From positions 27,076,535 through 27,140,534 of the forward strand of contig OY783203.1 of NCBI GenBank assembly GCA_963678705.1: a stretch of DNA of 64,000 bases. Reading direction: 5' to 3'. The stretch comes from Panorpa germanica (lineage: Eukaryota; Arthropoda; Insecta; Mecoptera; Panorpidae). Both the position numbers and the translations under genes were made by a program. This document shows, piece by piece, positions 37,982-50,292 of this stretch; positions within the stretch are counted from its first letter, which is position 1, and every line of letters starts with the position of its first letter. The notes below the pieces were generated by a model, which made no database searches, had not been told where the DNA came from, and was given only the letters and a program-made list of their open reading frames with translations.

Positions 37982-38570
37982 TGTAAAGAAATTATATTTC
38001 TTTAGTTGGTAACACTGACCAGAGATGTTACAACTGCTTTCTGGTCAGTTCAGCTAACGGTATATATTACCCAGTAAACATTTTGGAGTCACTTTGACAT
38101 CATATTGAAGATGCGTCATGATTTTTTTGTCATGAAAGAGTTCATTTATAGTTCAGTTTCTCACATTTTTTCATATAAAATGTCTACTTTATCGCCCACA
38201 AATGGCAAAATTACTTCACCTGTTGGAGTACAAATGAAGATAAAGTTGATGCGAACTATAATTGAAGTGAAATAGTGATAGTGATAGCGTCACTAAATAG
38301 GGCACTTCACCAAATTGTTTACTGTATAGTTATAGCTATTTTCATTGTAGTGTGTGCCAACGGTATTTGGAGCTCACAGAACTCACTATGCATAATGTTA
38401 AGTTATTGTAAAATTAGATAAATAGGAATTGACAATTTAAATAATAAACGTAAGATAGTATGATTTAAGTTAAACAGTGTAATTATAATGTACATGTAAA
38501 TTACTAAATCAAAAGACTTTGATTTCAGAAGCAACACATAAGTGTGTTTAAAAATTTACAATTCCTAAAA
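37982..38570. repeat. Dispersed repeat, copy split by an insertion
   Basis: Second copy of the repeat at 17988-18290. Its left part (37982-38069) and right part (about 38373-38570) are collinear with that copy, and the CCCAGTAAAC-ended element at 38070-38324 sits between them. Confidence 0.65.
38070..38324. mobile_element. Short CCCAGTAAAC-ended element, nested
   Basis: Begins CCCAGTAAACATTTTGGAGT and ends CACCAAATTGTTTACTG, giving terminal inverted repeats shared with the larger element at 47844-48866. The right 45 bp (CACTAAATAGGGCACTTCAC) are shared as well. At 255 bp it is an internally deleted or minimal family member. The uninterrupted copy at 17988-18290 confirms that it is an insertion. 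Confidence 0.7.
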
Positions 38571-41261
38571 TGTCTCATATTAATATAAATTTTTTGCAGT
38601 GTATTTAAAATCCTTAATTGGTTTCTATTTCATACATACAGAAAAGGCAACAGGATAAACTTTACACGCACGTAATTAACAGATTTTCTAATTCCGAATA
38701 TATTTAAATAACATCACCCATATAGATACATGTTCTAAAGTAAATCTAAAGTTAAGGATGTCGTCTACTTATAAATATTTAGAATAGAATTGTGCTTCCA
38801 ATACGTGCTCCATAAATTAAATCACACAAATTTAATGATTTTGTAAGTTTTGAAAAATAATCATTTCAATGATAAATATAGGTAATTAGGAACCTTAAAT
38901 TGATTCATGAAAACAAGAAGAAGACAAATCGTTGTTAATTAAATTTATACACGAATTTATTTGCCGCATTAATTTGAGTAATCTGAGATACGCAGGACGC
39001 AGTGGTCACATCCGTCATCCGTCAGGAAGTCCGTCGGTCCAATCAAATGTCACCACCAGCATCAGTATCGACATGTCAACAAGACCATCAAACCCTCCCT
39101 TAGTGAACACCCTCCCTCCTTTCCACTACATCACACTGAAGAAGTGAAACAGTCGCTTAAGCCATTCAATGATACTCGTGCCACAAACCCTTTATAAACC
39201 CCAGCTTTGCACAAATGTAAACAGAGTTTTGTAAAAAGAAATGCGCTGATTTTTTAACATTGTAGACATATTTACAGGCGATAATGTTTCCACCCAACAC
39301 GGAGCTGATATGCGTATGGTGTATACAGGGCCCTATGCAGGACATGTTGGCACACATGATGATTTATTTTCTGTATACGACAAACACTGCTTTCAGATTT
39401 CGCTATCCTCGACGATTTTCATTGTCGATTTTTTATCCTTTCAACCGAATTTAATTCTATTCCGTGTTGCGGTTGAATTGAAATCAAAATTAATTGATTA
39501 TGTGCTTACATATTAAATAAAAACATTAAAGTAAAATATTACTTGATTATAAGGTAACATAAATGTTGAAACAACAAACTTTGAATTTGATATAAAGACC
39601 CATTATAAAAGTCCTGTATACCGAAGCTGCCATCATTCCAATCTTTTATATATAAAAATTCAGCGTGGGTATGTTTGTGTTCGCAAAACTCGAAAAGTTC
39701 TTGGTCATTGAAATGTTGACACAGCGTTGCATTGGAATACGCACTTGTTGGCGAAGAATGAAATTCGGAAATTTGTTACCTAACGAAATTGTAGACCCCA
39801 TCTAGTCTAGATGCCATCACCGAACCGTCTCTAAACCCAGGCTAGTTTTAGGTAAAGTTTTTTTGGAAAACTTTCATACTACTTCCAGCGAGCATCCGAG
39901 GAAACTCGAGAACTATCCAACGATGGCTTGTTTAGCACAAAATTGGGAAAGCAACGGGGGAAACAATTTTGTGATCGCAGCAATCAGATCGATTTTAAGT
40001 AATAATTTCAATACTATTTGGTATTTTAATGTTCAATAGTTCCTAGTATTATGTTTGGCTTTATTTTTAATATCTAGATATGTTATCATAATATTGTTTT
40101 GAAAAACAAAAAGGAGTCTGGTCACTTGTATGATCAAGTAAGGTCGAATGGCGAATATTAGATAAATGTGCATTGGAAGTGATTGGAAGTCATAATTTGT
40201 CTAAGGTGAATTCATTTCTTTCCAGTTGATTGTACTCTGAGATACGCAGTGTTTGTGTGTGTGTGTGTGAGTGTGTTTCTCTTATTTACTTTCCTATTCA
40301 TTTCATATCGTGGCCGGGTTTAGCTAGTTATACAGACTGCGTGCGTGAACTACAACAGCCTGAGTAAGATCTTTTTCCGTGTCAATTCATTATTAGAACA
40401 TTAATCACACGAACTGACTTCGCATTTGCATTCTTTCTGAATACTAAGAACAATGGAACCCAAGAGAGATTTGTTCTTGTATCTTTACCAGCACTGTTAG
40501 GACGTGACTATGGAGTATGGAGTATGGAGTATCACATTGTACTTGTACCGTGCCTATGGATGTTATCACCATGTAATTATTAGTGCACGAGGCTTCTGAT
40601 AGTGATAACATCCTGATTAATGTAGTTTTAATGTATTTATCAATACTACTTGTTAAATGTAGCATGCACACTGATTTAGGCGTCGCACAGCGTTCGCGGG
40701 TCCGACGCTGTTCAACGACGCGAACACGACTACAAAACGTTCGTTATCGCACGCACTATCTTGCACCGAGTTTAAAGTTCGCTATTATTAACCTATCTGT
40801 AGGTTTATAAATGTAATAGCAAAGTAGGACAGATGATTTGACAAATCCATGAATATCACATCAATCAATAAATTCGTAGGTTCGTGTAAGAATATCGTAT
40901 TCGAATTTTATACGCTTCTTATCCATATTGTTTGTAGGCATCTGACGCACCTGATGCATGTAAACACTTAAGAGTGGGTAAAGTTTCAACTTTTTTTCCA
41001 TTTTTTTTAAATTAATTTTGTTTATATTAATGTACAACATATTAAGTTTATTGTGTGAAAACTTGAAACCGATTGGAGTACAACTGTCGGAGATATAGAG
41101 TTTTAAGTCTTTATCTCTCTGGTGTGGTTTCGTCTTACTTTGAAATTTTTAAATGCGTTTTTCTCACACAGCTCTTTCAGAGTCGGTGCCCTCTCTAGCT
41201 TAAAATTTACTGGACCGATTCTTTTGAAATTTTGCACATTCTTTCTTTACATAAATGCCGA
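38571..41261. other. No gene recognised
   Basis: AT-rich DNA. A (GT)n run lies at about 40251-40276 and three copies of a TATGGAG unit at about 40508-40530. The stretch at about 40679-40765 is unusually CpG-rich. A sequence at about 39650-39720 resembles the leader of Helitron-like repeats but is too weak to call. Confidence 0.4.
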
Positions 41262-41400
41262 GGTAACGCTGTCGGATTTTTTTATTTTTTTATTTTAACG
41301 TATTTTAAAATAACAGTTTTCATGAAAAATCGATATTTTGAATTTTAAGTGCTCTAAAAAATTGAAAAATCAATAAAAAGAAAACTCGACAGCGTTACCT
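41262..41400. repeat. Hairpin with 14-bp perfect inverted ends
   Basis: AGGTAACGCTGTCG at 41262-41275 is exactly mirrored by CGACAGCGTTACCT at 41387-41400. The 110-bp interior is A/T-rich and non-coding. It may be a small MITE; no target duplication was identified. Confidence 0.55.
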
Positions 41401-44400
41401 GTAGAAACTAATCAACTAATGAAATCATTTTGGTTTTTCGATTTCAGAAAATTCAGTGATGAGTTATGAGTGGCCCCGCAATGTTACTTCTTTCTGTGAC
41501 GTCTACGGAGATTCTCAATCTCTGCCTCATTTCTTGACATTTATTTATGAAAATTTCACAAAGTATTCTTCCAATGTTATTTTATCATGTAGTAATTATA
41601 GAAATAATTATATGATAATTGTGTCGTCAAAAAACATTATCGAAATATGCTCTTTTTATCGTTTTGACCTTACTTGACCGTTAACTTTAGACCGTTAACC
41701 GTTAACCGTTAAATCCGCCTCTGGCACTTACATATAGCAGAAAGCACGGCGGACTTCAACTTTCCGGTTTTTTTTTTTTCGATATTGTCAGGGCGTGTTT
41801 TTGGTTTTGACATTTTCCAGCCTCGTACATTTTATCCACATGTTGAACTCGAGTTAACAAAGCCAGTGTGTGACGTCAGTAATTAATATTGATGAATTTT
41901 AAATTAAAAATTAATTTAATCGAACATGATATCAAAATAATTTTGATATTAAAACCATGTAAAATGGTCCTTCCTGTGTGTTGTGAAATTTAATTCAGTA
42001 AAGTGTAAAGTACAGTTTGTTATAAATAAAATAAATTATACACATGATAAAATGAATCTATGTATACGAGTATATAGTATACATAAAGAATATGAAGGGG
42101 AGGATAATAGCTGAAAACAGAATGAAGAAAAAAAAATGAGAAATATGATAAAAGGTTTAAAAAAGTTTTTCTTTGAGCTCCATTCCTTGCATGGTTAACC
42201 CACCAAACCCACCAAACCTACCAAACACACGAATTCCACGATTTGGGAGGTTCTGAATTTATTTCATGTCATTGTCAGATCAAGAGATAATATATGGATG
42301 TTGTTTAATAATTCGTAGCATAGATACCACCAAGCTTCATCTCCATCTCCATCTCCATTTCTTTACATTTATTCAATATTTTTAAAGTCTGCTTAAAGTT
42401 ACTTGTACTTTTGAAAGTTTCAATCTTGGTTTGAGCACGCTCCACCAAGAGCAGTGAGCATTGAGCATTTCTGAGCCCCGCTTTGACAAATAACTTTAAA
42501 GAACTTTAACATGCTTGCACGACGCACCCTAATCGCATTATGAAAAAGTTATTTTCTTATGAAATAAATAAATGGAGTATAACTGAGTACATTAACGTCA
42601 GATCGTAGCTTTCTCAAAGAAAACGATTTTATCAATTTTAACCAAACTCTTGACTGAAAAGACTGTCTTTATAGATTAAGACTATGGTTGTTCTCGCATT
42701 GGAACCGACTACTTGCGATCCGGTAGGGTGTAATCGCATTAGCACACTTTACCATAAAAGGAATATTCTAGTTTAATGTTATCAATACACCACAGTACCG
42801 TACTCCACCACCAACTTGCAGTTGTGTATAACGGAACTTGCGGTGTTATTTGTAAACTACTCGAATAACAACTCGAATACACCCTAATGAAAAAGTAGAC
42901 GTCACAAGTAATCGGTTAAATTATGAGAGAGAACTAATACCTCGTAGAGATAAACATGCGACTCTAATAAAACCTTTACTAACGCTATTTTTTAAAATTC
43001 GAGATAGTATTTTTATGAAACAAAAATGTTTCAAAGCTAAGTCGGAACATCTAAAGAATGGTTTTGAATGTGATCTCGAACAAAAGGGTTGAGTACCTAC
43101 TCAGTCTCCAGTATAATCTTATTGTGCGTTGATGTTTTTTTTAGTTGTGTTTAGTAAATAAAAGAAAATAATTGAAAATGGTGTTCAAATGGACAAATGT
43201 AATATACTATGTCAAACTATGTTTGACAAGGATAATCACGAGGTAGCAGAGACCTTGTTAAATAACTGAGTTTAAATACTTTTTTTTATAAATTCGTTCG
43301 AAATATGAAAACTTCCGACGTATTAAGTTGCATGTCGCATCAGTGTGGACGTGTTGTACAACTTCTTACAACAAATGTTGGATGTCGCACATATGTGTAC
43401 GGTACTTAAGGCTGCTTCAATAATTATTTACGCCCCATATTACTAGTTTTTGTTTGCTCTTTACAACTCAAATAAGTTTTACATTATTTTTGCAGTAAAA
43501 TTTTGAATATTGGACCGAACAGTGTACACAATTCTTCAGATAACAGGTACTCAAGCATCCACCATACGAATAAATATTCGAAGCAATACGATGTAGCAAT
43601 TCCTTTGCTGCTGCGCGTCAGACGGACGTGGCTGAGGTCGAAACACTCGTAATATTAGATTACGTGGCAGGAAACGTACCGTAAATCGAATAAAGTTACC
43701 AAAAACCGATTTCCCGTTAAGTAAAGAAATGTTTTAAGTAATAAGGCTTCTGAATAGGGATATGTAGATTTTTTGTATTGGTAGTAGTGATAGAATATGC
43801 AGTGAAGTAGAAAACTACACAAATCAATTACTGTCACTGCGGAAGCCACAAAATGACGCCCAGTATTAAAACCTTCGTCAAGAGAAATGTAAATATATGC
43901 TTCGTAAAACGCTCTTACAAGTCACATTAATTTTTAATTCATATCAATTTCTTATAGTACAATTTTTAAACCATGTCTGAGTATATCTCAGACGTATAGC
44001 AGCAGAAAGTTCTCTGTATTTCTTTCTAGGCGAGCACTGCGTCTGCTTGCTTGCTTACCCCCTACCTCACCACCGAACAACCAAGCCAGCAGCAGCGGTT
44101 CGGCTAGAAAGAAACAGATACGACACTCGGCAGCTATCTCTGTCTTTGCCTTTATCGCTTCCTCTTACACGCGGCCGTACCCTTCGCGCACCCTATTCTT
44201 ATATCTCTATGGTGTCAATACTTTTGAAATACAATCAGTTTTACAAAAAGCTTTCCCGTCAACAGCAGGATTAACATCTTAAATATGAGACCTCATCCTT
44301 GTATGACGTTTAGCTGAAGTTAAAGAAACGGGTCCATGCACCAATATCACCCATCTAAGATGTACCCAGTTACCAAAGAATTATTACTTCCAAATAGAGA

Positions 44401-44924
44401 ATGTTCCTGTATGCAAATGAACAGGAAAATTCACGATTATAGGAATTGATAAATCAATGTCACAAAGTCTAATAATAGTAAATTTAATAAATTTAATTTC
44501 CACGGTAGTAACTTTAAGTTCTCCAAGTTCGTCTCTGCTTCCTATCCCCTTTTTCGATTCACGTAAATTATACGCCTTCCGCCCTCTACCTCTCCCTACA
44601 CTAGTATATCGTATCTTCCAACCCTGGTTTTCAGATCCCCCTCTCGTCCTACAGTGGTTTAAGTATTGTGCTCAAAAATGACTATCGCACCAGTGCTTGA
44701 ACATTATGGACAAAAAGTTAGCACTAGAATATTAATCAAACAAAGGATGAAGCAGCGGCGGGTTGTTCCAAACAAATTGAGGGTCGCGATTTATGCCAGG
44801 GCTGCAGCGTTTGGGGCAATTATAGAATATGTTTATATAACATGTAATATAGAAAAATCTTATAATATCGTAAAATATAGTGATAAAGCTGCTCTATAAG
44901 TGATTGCCATTTTAACATTATAAT
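41401..44924. other. No gene recognised
   Basis: AT-rich DNA with a 7-bp tandem (ACCGTTA, about 41677-41708). At 43351-43400 a 45-bp motif (GTTGTACAACTTCTTACAAC) is a reverse-complement copy of sequence at about 4627-4660. The open frames have no recognisable domain. Confidence 0.35.
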
Positions 44925-45297
44925 GCCGGTTTCACACCAAAGACACAGTTATTAAAACATTTTTGTCTTTTGTTGCTGTTTTAGTAAACAAAACACATTC
45001 CCATCTGGGGTCAGTAAGATCAAAGAAAAACACGTTTGTTGTTGTTTTTCAGCCTGCTTAGTAGAACACGCAGTTTTATTTTTTGTGAACATTTGCGCTT
45101 GTCAGTTGTTGTTTATCATTTTTATAATTTGTATGGGGCACACATAAAAACACTAAAAACCAGTCTGTTCAGTGTGAACAGTCTGTTTTCGAAAAACAAA
45201 ACTGTTTTAAAATAAAACAAAACATGATTTTGTTTTGTTATTTGACAACAAAACTGTTTTCAAAACTGTCTCTCTGATGTGAAACCGACATTATACA
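44925..45297. mobile_element. Foldback element, TTTCACACC-ended family, copy 1
   Basis: Begins AATGCCGGTTTCACACCAAA and ends GATGTGAAACCGACATTA, so the termini are inverted repeats. The interior is rich in GTTTTG/CAAAAC runs and non-coding. It is inverted relative to copy 2 at 45846-46432. Confidence 0.65.
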
Positions 45298-45845
45298 GCA
45301 TTGTATGTGTAAATACGGTTCCACCTACTTTGCTTCCAATAAATAATAACCACTTTGTTACTATAAAATTAGATCGTACTTTTTTAAGATCGTGATGTGA
45401 TGCCTTCTGTAACGGTACCGAAGCCAAGCCGATAGTAATATGATAATTTTATATTGCAATAATATAAACAGTAACTATACTTCAATTTATAAAAGATGGC
45501 CCGCGCCTTATACCTAAAAAAAATTGTGATTTTTATATCTTTTAGTAAATTATAGTAAAATGAGTAAGACTGCGATTTTTATTGTTGATCTCCTATAAAT
45601 TGAACTATAATGACTAAAACACCAGTCAGACGGGCACTAGTTACCAGTGGCATAATTGTGAACTATAATTTGAACCATTTTTTGTTCATTGCTTGTTTAT
45701 TTTTTATTCACTGTATAATCATTGAACTTGTAAGAGATTCAAAGAGTTTTTCTCTTTGGTTTGCAGTCAAGGACGGCCATCTAAGGCGTGCAGCGGATGT
45801 ACGACATCCAGACCCAGGTTTGTAGAGCGCTGAAGTCAAACCCTA

Positions 45846-46432
45846 ATGCCGATTTCACACCAGAGAGACAGTTTTGAAAACAGTTGTGTTGTCAAAAAAA
45901 CAAAACAAAAATATGTGTTGTTTTATTTTAAAACAGTTCTGTTTTTCGAAAATAGACTGTTCACACTGAACAGACTGGTTTTGGTTTTAGTGTTCACACC
46001 AGAGAGACAGTTTTGAAAACAGTTGTGTTGTCAAAAAAACAAAACAAAAATATGTGTTGTTTTATTTTAAAACAGTTCTGTTTTTCGAAAATAGACTGTT
46101 CACACTGAACAGACTGGTTTTGGTTTTAGTGTTTTCTGTGTGTCCCATAAAGATTATAAACATGATAAACAACAACTGACAAGCGCAAATGTTCACAAAA
46201 AACAAAACTGCGTGTTCAAACCAAGCATACTAAAAAACAACAGCAAACGTATTTTCCTTTGATATTACCGACTCCAGATGGGAATGTCTTTTGCTTACTA
46301 AAACAGCAACAAAAAACAAAAATGTTTTAAAAACTGTCTCTTTGGTGTAAACATTGGTGTTTTTATTCAGAAAAAGAAGTTTTTGTTCGTGTTTTATTGA
46401 AATGTCTCTCTGGTGTGAAACCGACATAACTG
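45846..46432. mobile_element. Foldback element, TTTCACACC-ended family, copy 2
   Basis: Begins AATGCCGATTTCACACCAGA and ends GGTGTGAAACCGACAT. It is the reverse complement of copy 1 over most of its length and is longer because 45854-45992 is repeated at 45993-46131. A second right-end-like block (AAACTGTCTCTTTGGTGT) about 85 bp inside suggests a further small end duplication. Confidence 0.65.
45854..46131. repeat. Direct tandem duplication, 139-bp unit
   Basis: Two head-to-tail copies that I read as identical, both starting TTCACACCAGAGAGACAG and ending GGTTTTGGTTTTAGTG. Lack of divergence implies a very recent event or an assembly artefact. Confidence 0.85.
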
Positions 46433-47843
46433 CAGTATTATGTAATGTCAGTGATATTTGTTGTTTTGACAAATCCGAGGACATAATACGGTAAACACAG
46501 TTACGATTCGCTAAACACAAAACATGGGATCTTCTTTTATTACTTTATATCTATTCTAAAACCATTCAATCCTTTAGACAGATTTGTTAAGATTTTATAA
46601 TCTTTAAAAAGATTTTCTGAGTTATTTAAAGCGCAAAATGGTAGATTTACTTTTCAAGAAACAGCAAAATAAGCAGCAGCGGATTTAACCACAGATGCAT
46701 GTCTTGAACAAACAAAAACAACGCTAACACTTTTATGTTGAGGTGTTGGTCGCAACTGTCTGCCAAGCCTAAAAACGTATACGTAACTTACATCAAATAA
46801 ATTTTTATTGTACTTTATTAAAATGTTACGTTAAGCTGTCGACTTTTATTAGATTATAAATATACTCCTACTCATGAAATTATGCAATGTTTGAATTATT
46901 ATTACCATTTATATTTATAAATGTTATTATTGTTAACAGCTATCAATCAATTTAATAAATACTGTCAATTTTATAATTAAAATAAATAACAGTACCTATA
47001 AACTTCATAGGTTTTTTTTAATAGAGAATATTTGACTTGGGAAGTCCTTGACTGCCCTTCACCTAAGCTGCTCGTAACTGAAGTTTCTTTAATACATTTT
47101 GACAATCCATGACATGGAAATGGTGGAACGCCACTCGCGAGCCGACATCTTTACAAGTACCGTAATTACTACAAAAAATATCCTACATACGAGTATAGTA
47201 ATCGAACAAAACAAATAAACTAGTTTAAAAATCTCTTAATCTCTAGTTAATCTTCTAGGTTATATTTCAGCCTTATATGTATTATATAGAGACACACAAG
47301 TGTATATAATATATATATATACATATATACATGGGCGTCCGCAGGAAATTTAATTTGAGATATAGGAAGAAGGGGGAAAGTAACCAGATTCCGCTCAATC
47401 ATTTATAAACTCACAAAATCCTGTATAAAATATACAGTATGTTAAAAACTACTTTCCTCTGTATAGTCTAAGCACAACTATCGAGATAAGTTTTGAAATG
47501 TTTTATTTCGTAAATTTGAAATGGGATTGTAAACTATTTTTTTAAAAATCGTTTTTTAAGATTTTCGATTGAAATTAATTTTAATATATGCATATTGACA
47601 TTTTTATTTTTTTAAATATCCAAAAGTTGACAAAGTTATAGCTATATTAAATATGAATTTCAGTTTTCTCACTTATAGCTCTGCATAATATGTTACAGAA
47701 GAAATAAATAATCGAAATTACTTTTCCTTCGTAAATAAAACCTTCGTAATAAAATACTTCATGGGATACACAAGGCAGCTGTTAGTAGTAAATGACGTAT
47801 AACATACACATTCGTATGCGTTTCTGTTGTATAAAAGAGACGT
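46433..47843. other. No gene recognised
   Basis: AT-rich DNA with a short (TA)n run at about 47308-47325. Confidence 0.35.
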
Positions 47844-48866
47844 CCCAGTAAACATTTTGGAGTAAATTCTACTTAATTTCTATTACATATCATGAGTTTT
47901 TTGTCTGGAACGTGTTCGTTTTCTATTCAGTCGTTCATAGGAAAGGCCCTTTTTATGACCTACAGAGATCGCAACGACGGTTCACTGCTGAATTAAAAGC
48001 GGAGTCGGTTTATGATTTATGACCGGAGTTATAAACTTGACACTAGCAGGGATGGCAGGGGTATAAAACTTAATGATTTTCTACTTTTTAGAGTCTGTTA
48101 AATATAAATATTTAAATGAAGAAATAAATAGATGTAATCTTTAGTACGGATCGTGATTTTTTTAATGAATATTATTCATCTACAACAATACTCGTTATAT
48201 TAGTTTTTTACATTGTTTTGGTGATTCAAAAATCCACGATCGGCAGGTCTGCGTGAGATTTAAAACCTCTGCCTTACCCTCGCTGCTTACAGTTTAAATA
48301 CTCGTATTCGTTTAAACACATTATATTCGGAGATTGAGGGAGACAGCGTGTGCCTATTACCATTAAAGAAATATTTGTTGAAAAAGGATAGCATATACTT
48401 TAAACATACTGTACTGAACGAAATACTATACAAGTATACAAGTGTAACGGTGAAAAATATATTTTACTTGTCTAACCGCATCTCGTTTCTCTCTCACTTT
48501 GGAATGAAAGTGAACTAAGAAAAATATATCCTGGTATAAAAGAAACAACTGCTACTTAATGAATGATGTTGGAAAAAGAAAGAATATTATTATGAAAAAA
48601 TTTTAACAACTAACACAAAATCTGTGACAGGTAGAGAATGAATTTGAACTAAAAGCGACTTTTGTGTACCACTTTTGAACTATTAACGAACTTGCTAAAA
48701 CTACATATATCAGATTTTATTTCACAAAATCTTGACAGGTAGGGAATAAATTTGAACTAAAATTGGTTTCTGTGTTGTTGCTTCGAACTTGTAAAGCGTT
48801 AGAATAGAATTGTACGAGTGACTCGAACGTCACTAAATAGGGCACTTCTCCAAATTGTTTACTGGG
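47844..48866. mobile_element. CCCAGTAAAC-ended element, full length (about 1.02 kb)
   Basis: The left end CCCAGTAAACATTTTGGAGT and the right end CCAAATTGTTTACTGGG are inverted repeats, and no transposase is encoded. The left half matches 22654-23455 and the right half is the reverse complement of 5128-5555, so this copy joins the two partial types. The flanks (CGT before, GTA after) give no clear target duplication. Confidence 0.7.
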
Positions 48867-49372
48867 GTACCATGCATTGAAATTTTATATTTACTTTTTA
48901 CTTTACAAAATTACTTTTTTAATTTTTTACATTAGATCGTGGTTCACAAGCCCATTACTGTTATTTCTTTTTTTTAATTTAATTTAATTATTTAAGTCGG
49001 ATTATTTCTTACTATGTTAGCAGTTTCTTTAAGCAGTGTGTCAACCTAGTCTTGGTCTTATTTTATCTTATGTTAAATTTGTATAATCTATTCGATAAAC
49101 ACTGTTACATGTGTTAGAGAAACTATTTGGAAATGTTAGGAGAATTTTTTTTGGGTATTCGCTCCTTAGTACAAATATTCTAACCCAGTGATCCTTTTGT
49201 CTAGCAAAATAAGTTCAGTGGTTTTGTGATTCAGCCCATAGGTCTTACAAACTTAACAAATTTTATCATTCAAACAAGCTTTCTGAATTATACAGCTACG
49301 AGCTACAAGCTACGGGCTACGACCTTATACTCTACAATATCATATACAACTATATCACTGGTCTGGTGGTGT
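48867..49372. other. No gene recognised
   Basis: AT-rich DNA with a degenerate tandem (CTACGAGCTACAAGCTACGG) at about 49294-49321. Confidence 0.35.
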
Positions 49373-49380
49373 TAGTAGTA

Positions 49381-49840
49381 CAGTGCTACGTCGATATATC
49401 GAATATCAAGTGGGAGTATGGCGTAATCGACGATTTCGATATTGTTGAGATTCGATTTATCGAGATGATTTCTGACTGACTTCGATATATAAAAGTTCGC
49501 ACTAAAATAATTGCACACTCACTGCAATTATAGAAATTATGTTTTATTGTACTATAAAATAATGTTACAGTAATAATAACATAATGCATTAATACTTAAA
49601 TTTTATCTAAATGTGTAATCATTTTGTAAAAAAATTAAGTGCATCTTTAAAAAATATCTAAAACTGTAGTTTGTCTACATGAAAGTGTCACTTTATCCAA
49701 TGCGTAAATTCGAAATATCGAGGTCTACTCTTAAGGTAAAAATAACGTGGGAGAGATAAGCAAATTAAAGGAGAATGGAAAAACTTCGATTTATCCAGGA
49801 CCTCGATAATATCGAGGTTCGATATATTGTGGTAACACTG
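49381..49840. mobile_element. hAT-type MITE with perfect 8-bp target duplication
   Basis: A 460-bp element begins CAGTGCTACGTCGATATATC and ends GATATATTGTGGTAACACTG. Its ends form imperfect inverted repeats of CAGTG(C/T)TAC type. It is bracketed by TAGTAGTA at 49373-49380 and 49841-49848. An 8-bp duplication and CAGTG termini are hallmarks of the hAT superfamily. The interior is rich in CGATAT-type subrepeats and encodes no transposase. Confidence 0.85.
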
Positions 49841-49848
49841 TAGTAGTA

Positions 49849-50284
49849 TTCATTTCAGAAATAACTGTATTAATTAAAACAGAAATTCATCTGAAACTCA
49901 AACCAGAGATATATTCTGAATCATTTATTTCCATGCCAGTGAAGCTGGTGAATAGCTTTGTTAAAATCAATGAGCATTTATATTCCAGCCATCAGTTCAT
50001 TTAGATATATTAGTGGCTGCATAAAAAGCAGTGGCGTACTCAAATATCTGTAAAAAATGAAACCCTTCCAGAAGTTAAACTATGGTTTTAAACAAACTAG
50101 CTGTGTTTGTTCAGGGCGCGAATTTCAAGATATTTATGAACTAAAACAGCTTAATGTGACTTTCTTGTTAAAGATGTCTAATTTTCATTTTAACATATTT
50201 TATTGGTATGTAAAACATAACTAACAATTTTTTGTTTTTATTGTTTTTTTGGAAAAACTGAGAAAATAAGTACACCGCTGAATA
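49849..50284. other. No gene recognised
   Basis: AT-rich DNA between two hAT-type elements. Confidence 0.35.
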
Positions 50285-50292
50285 GTGACGTC

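Noticed and set aside
39650-39990. Possible Helitron-like leader (CGCAAAACTCGAAAAG)
   Set aside because: Only a short resemblance to the leader of other repeats; no 3' hairpin or CTAG end nearby.
40251-40276. (GT)n run as a possible regulatory element
   Set aside because: A plain microsatellite with no other supporting signal.
46230-46520. 96-codon minus-strand frame
   Set aside because: Lies across the TTTCACACC-ended element; no domain.
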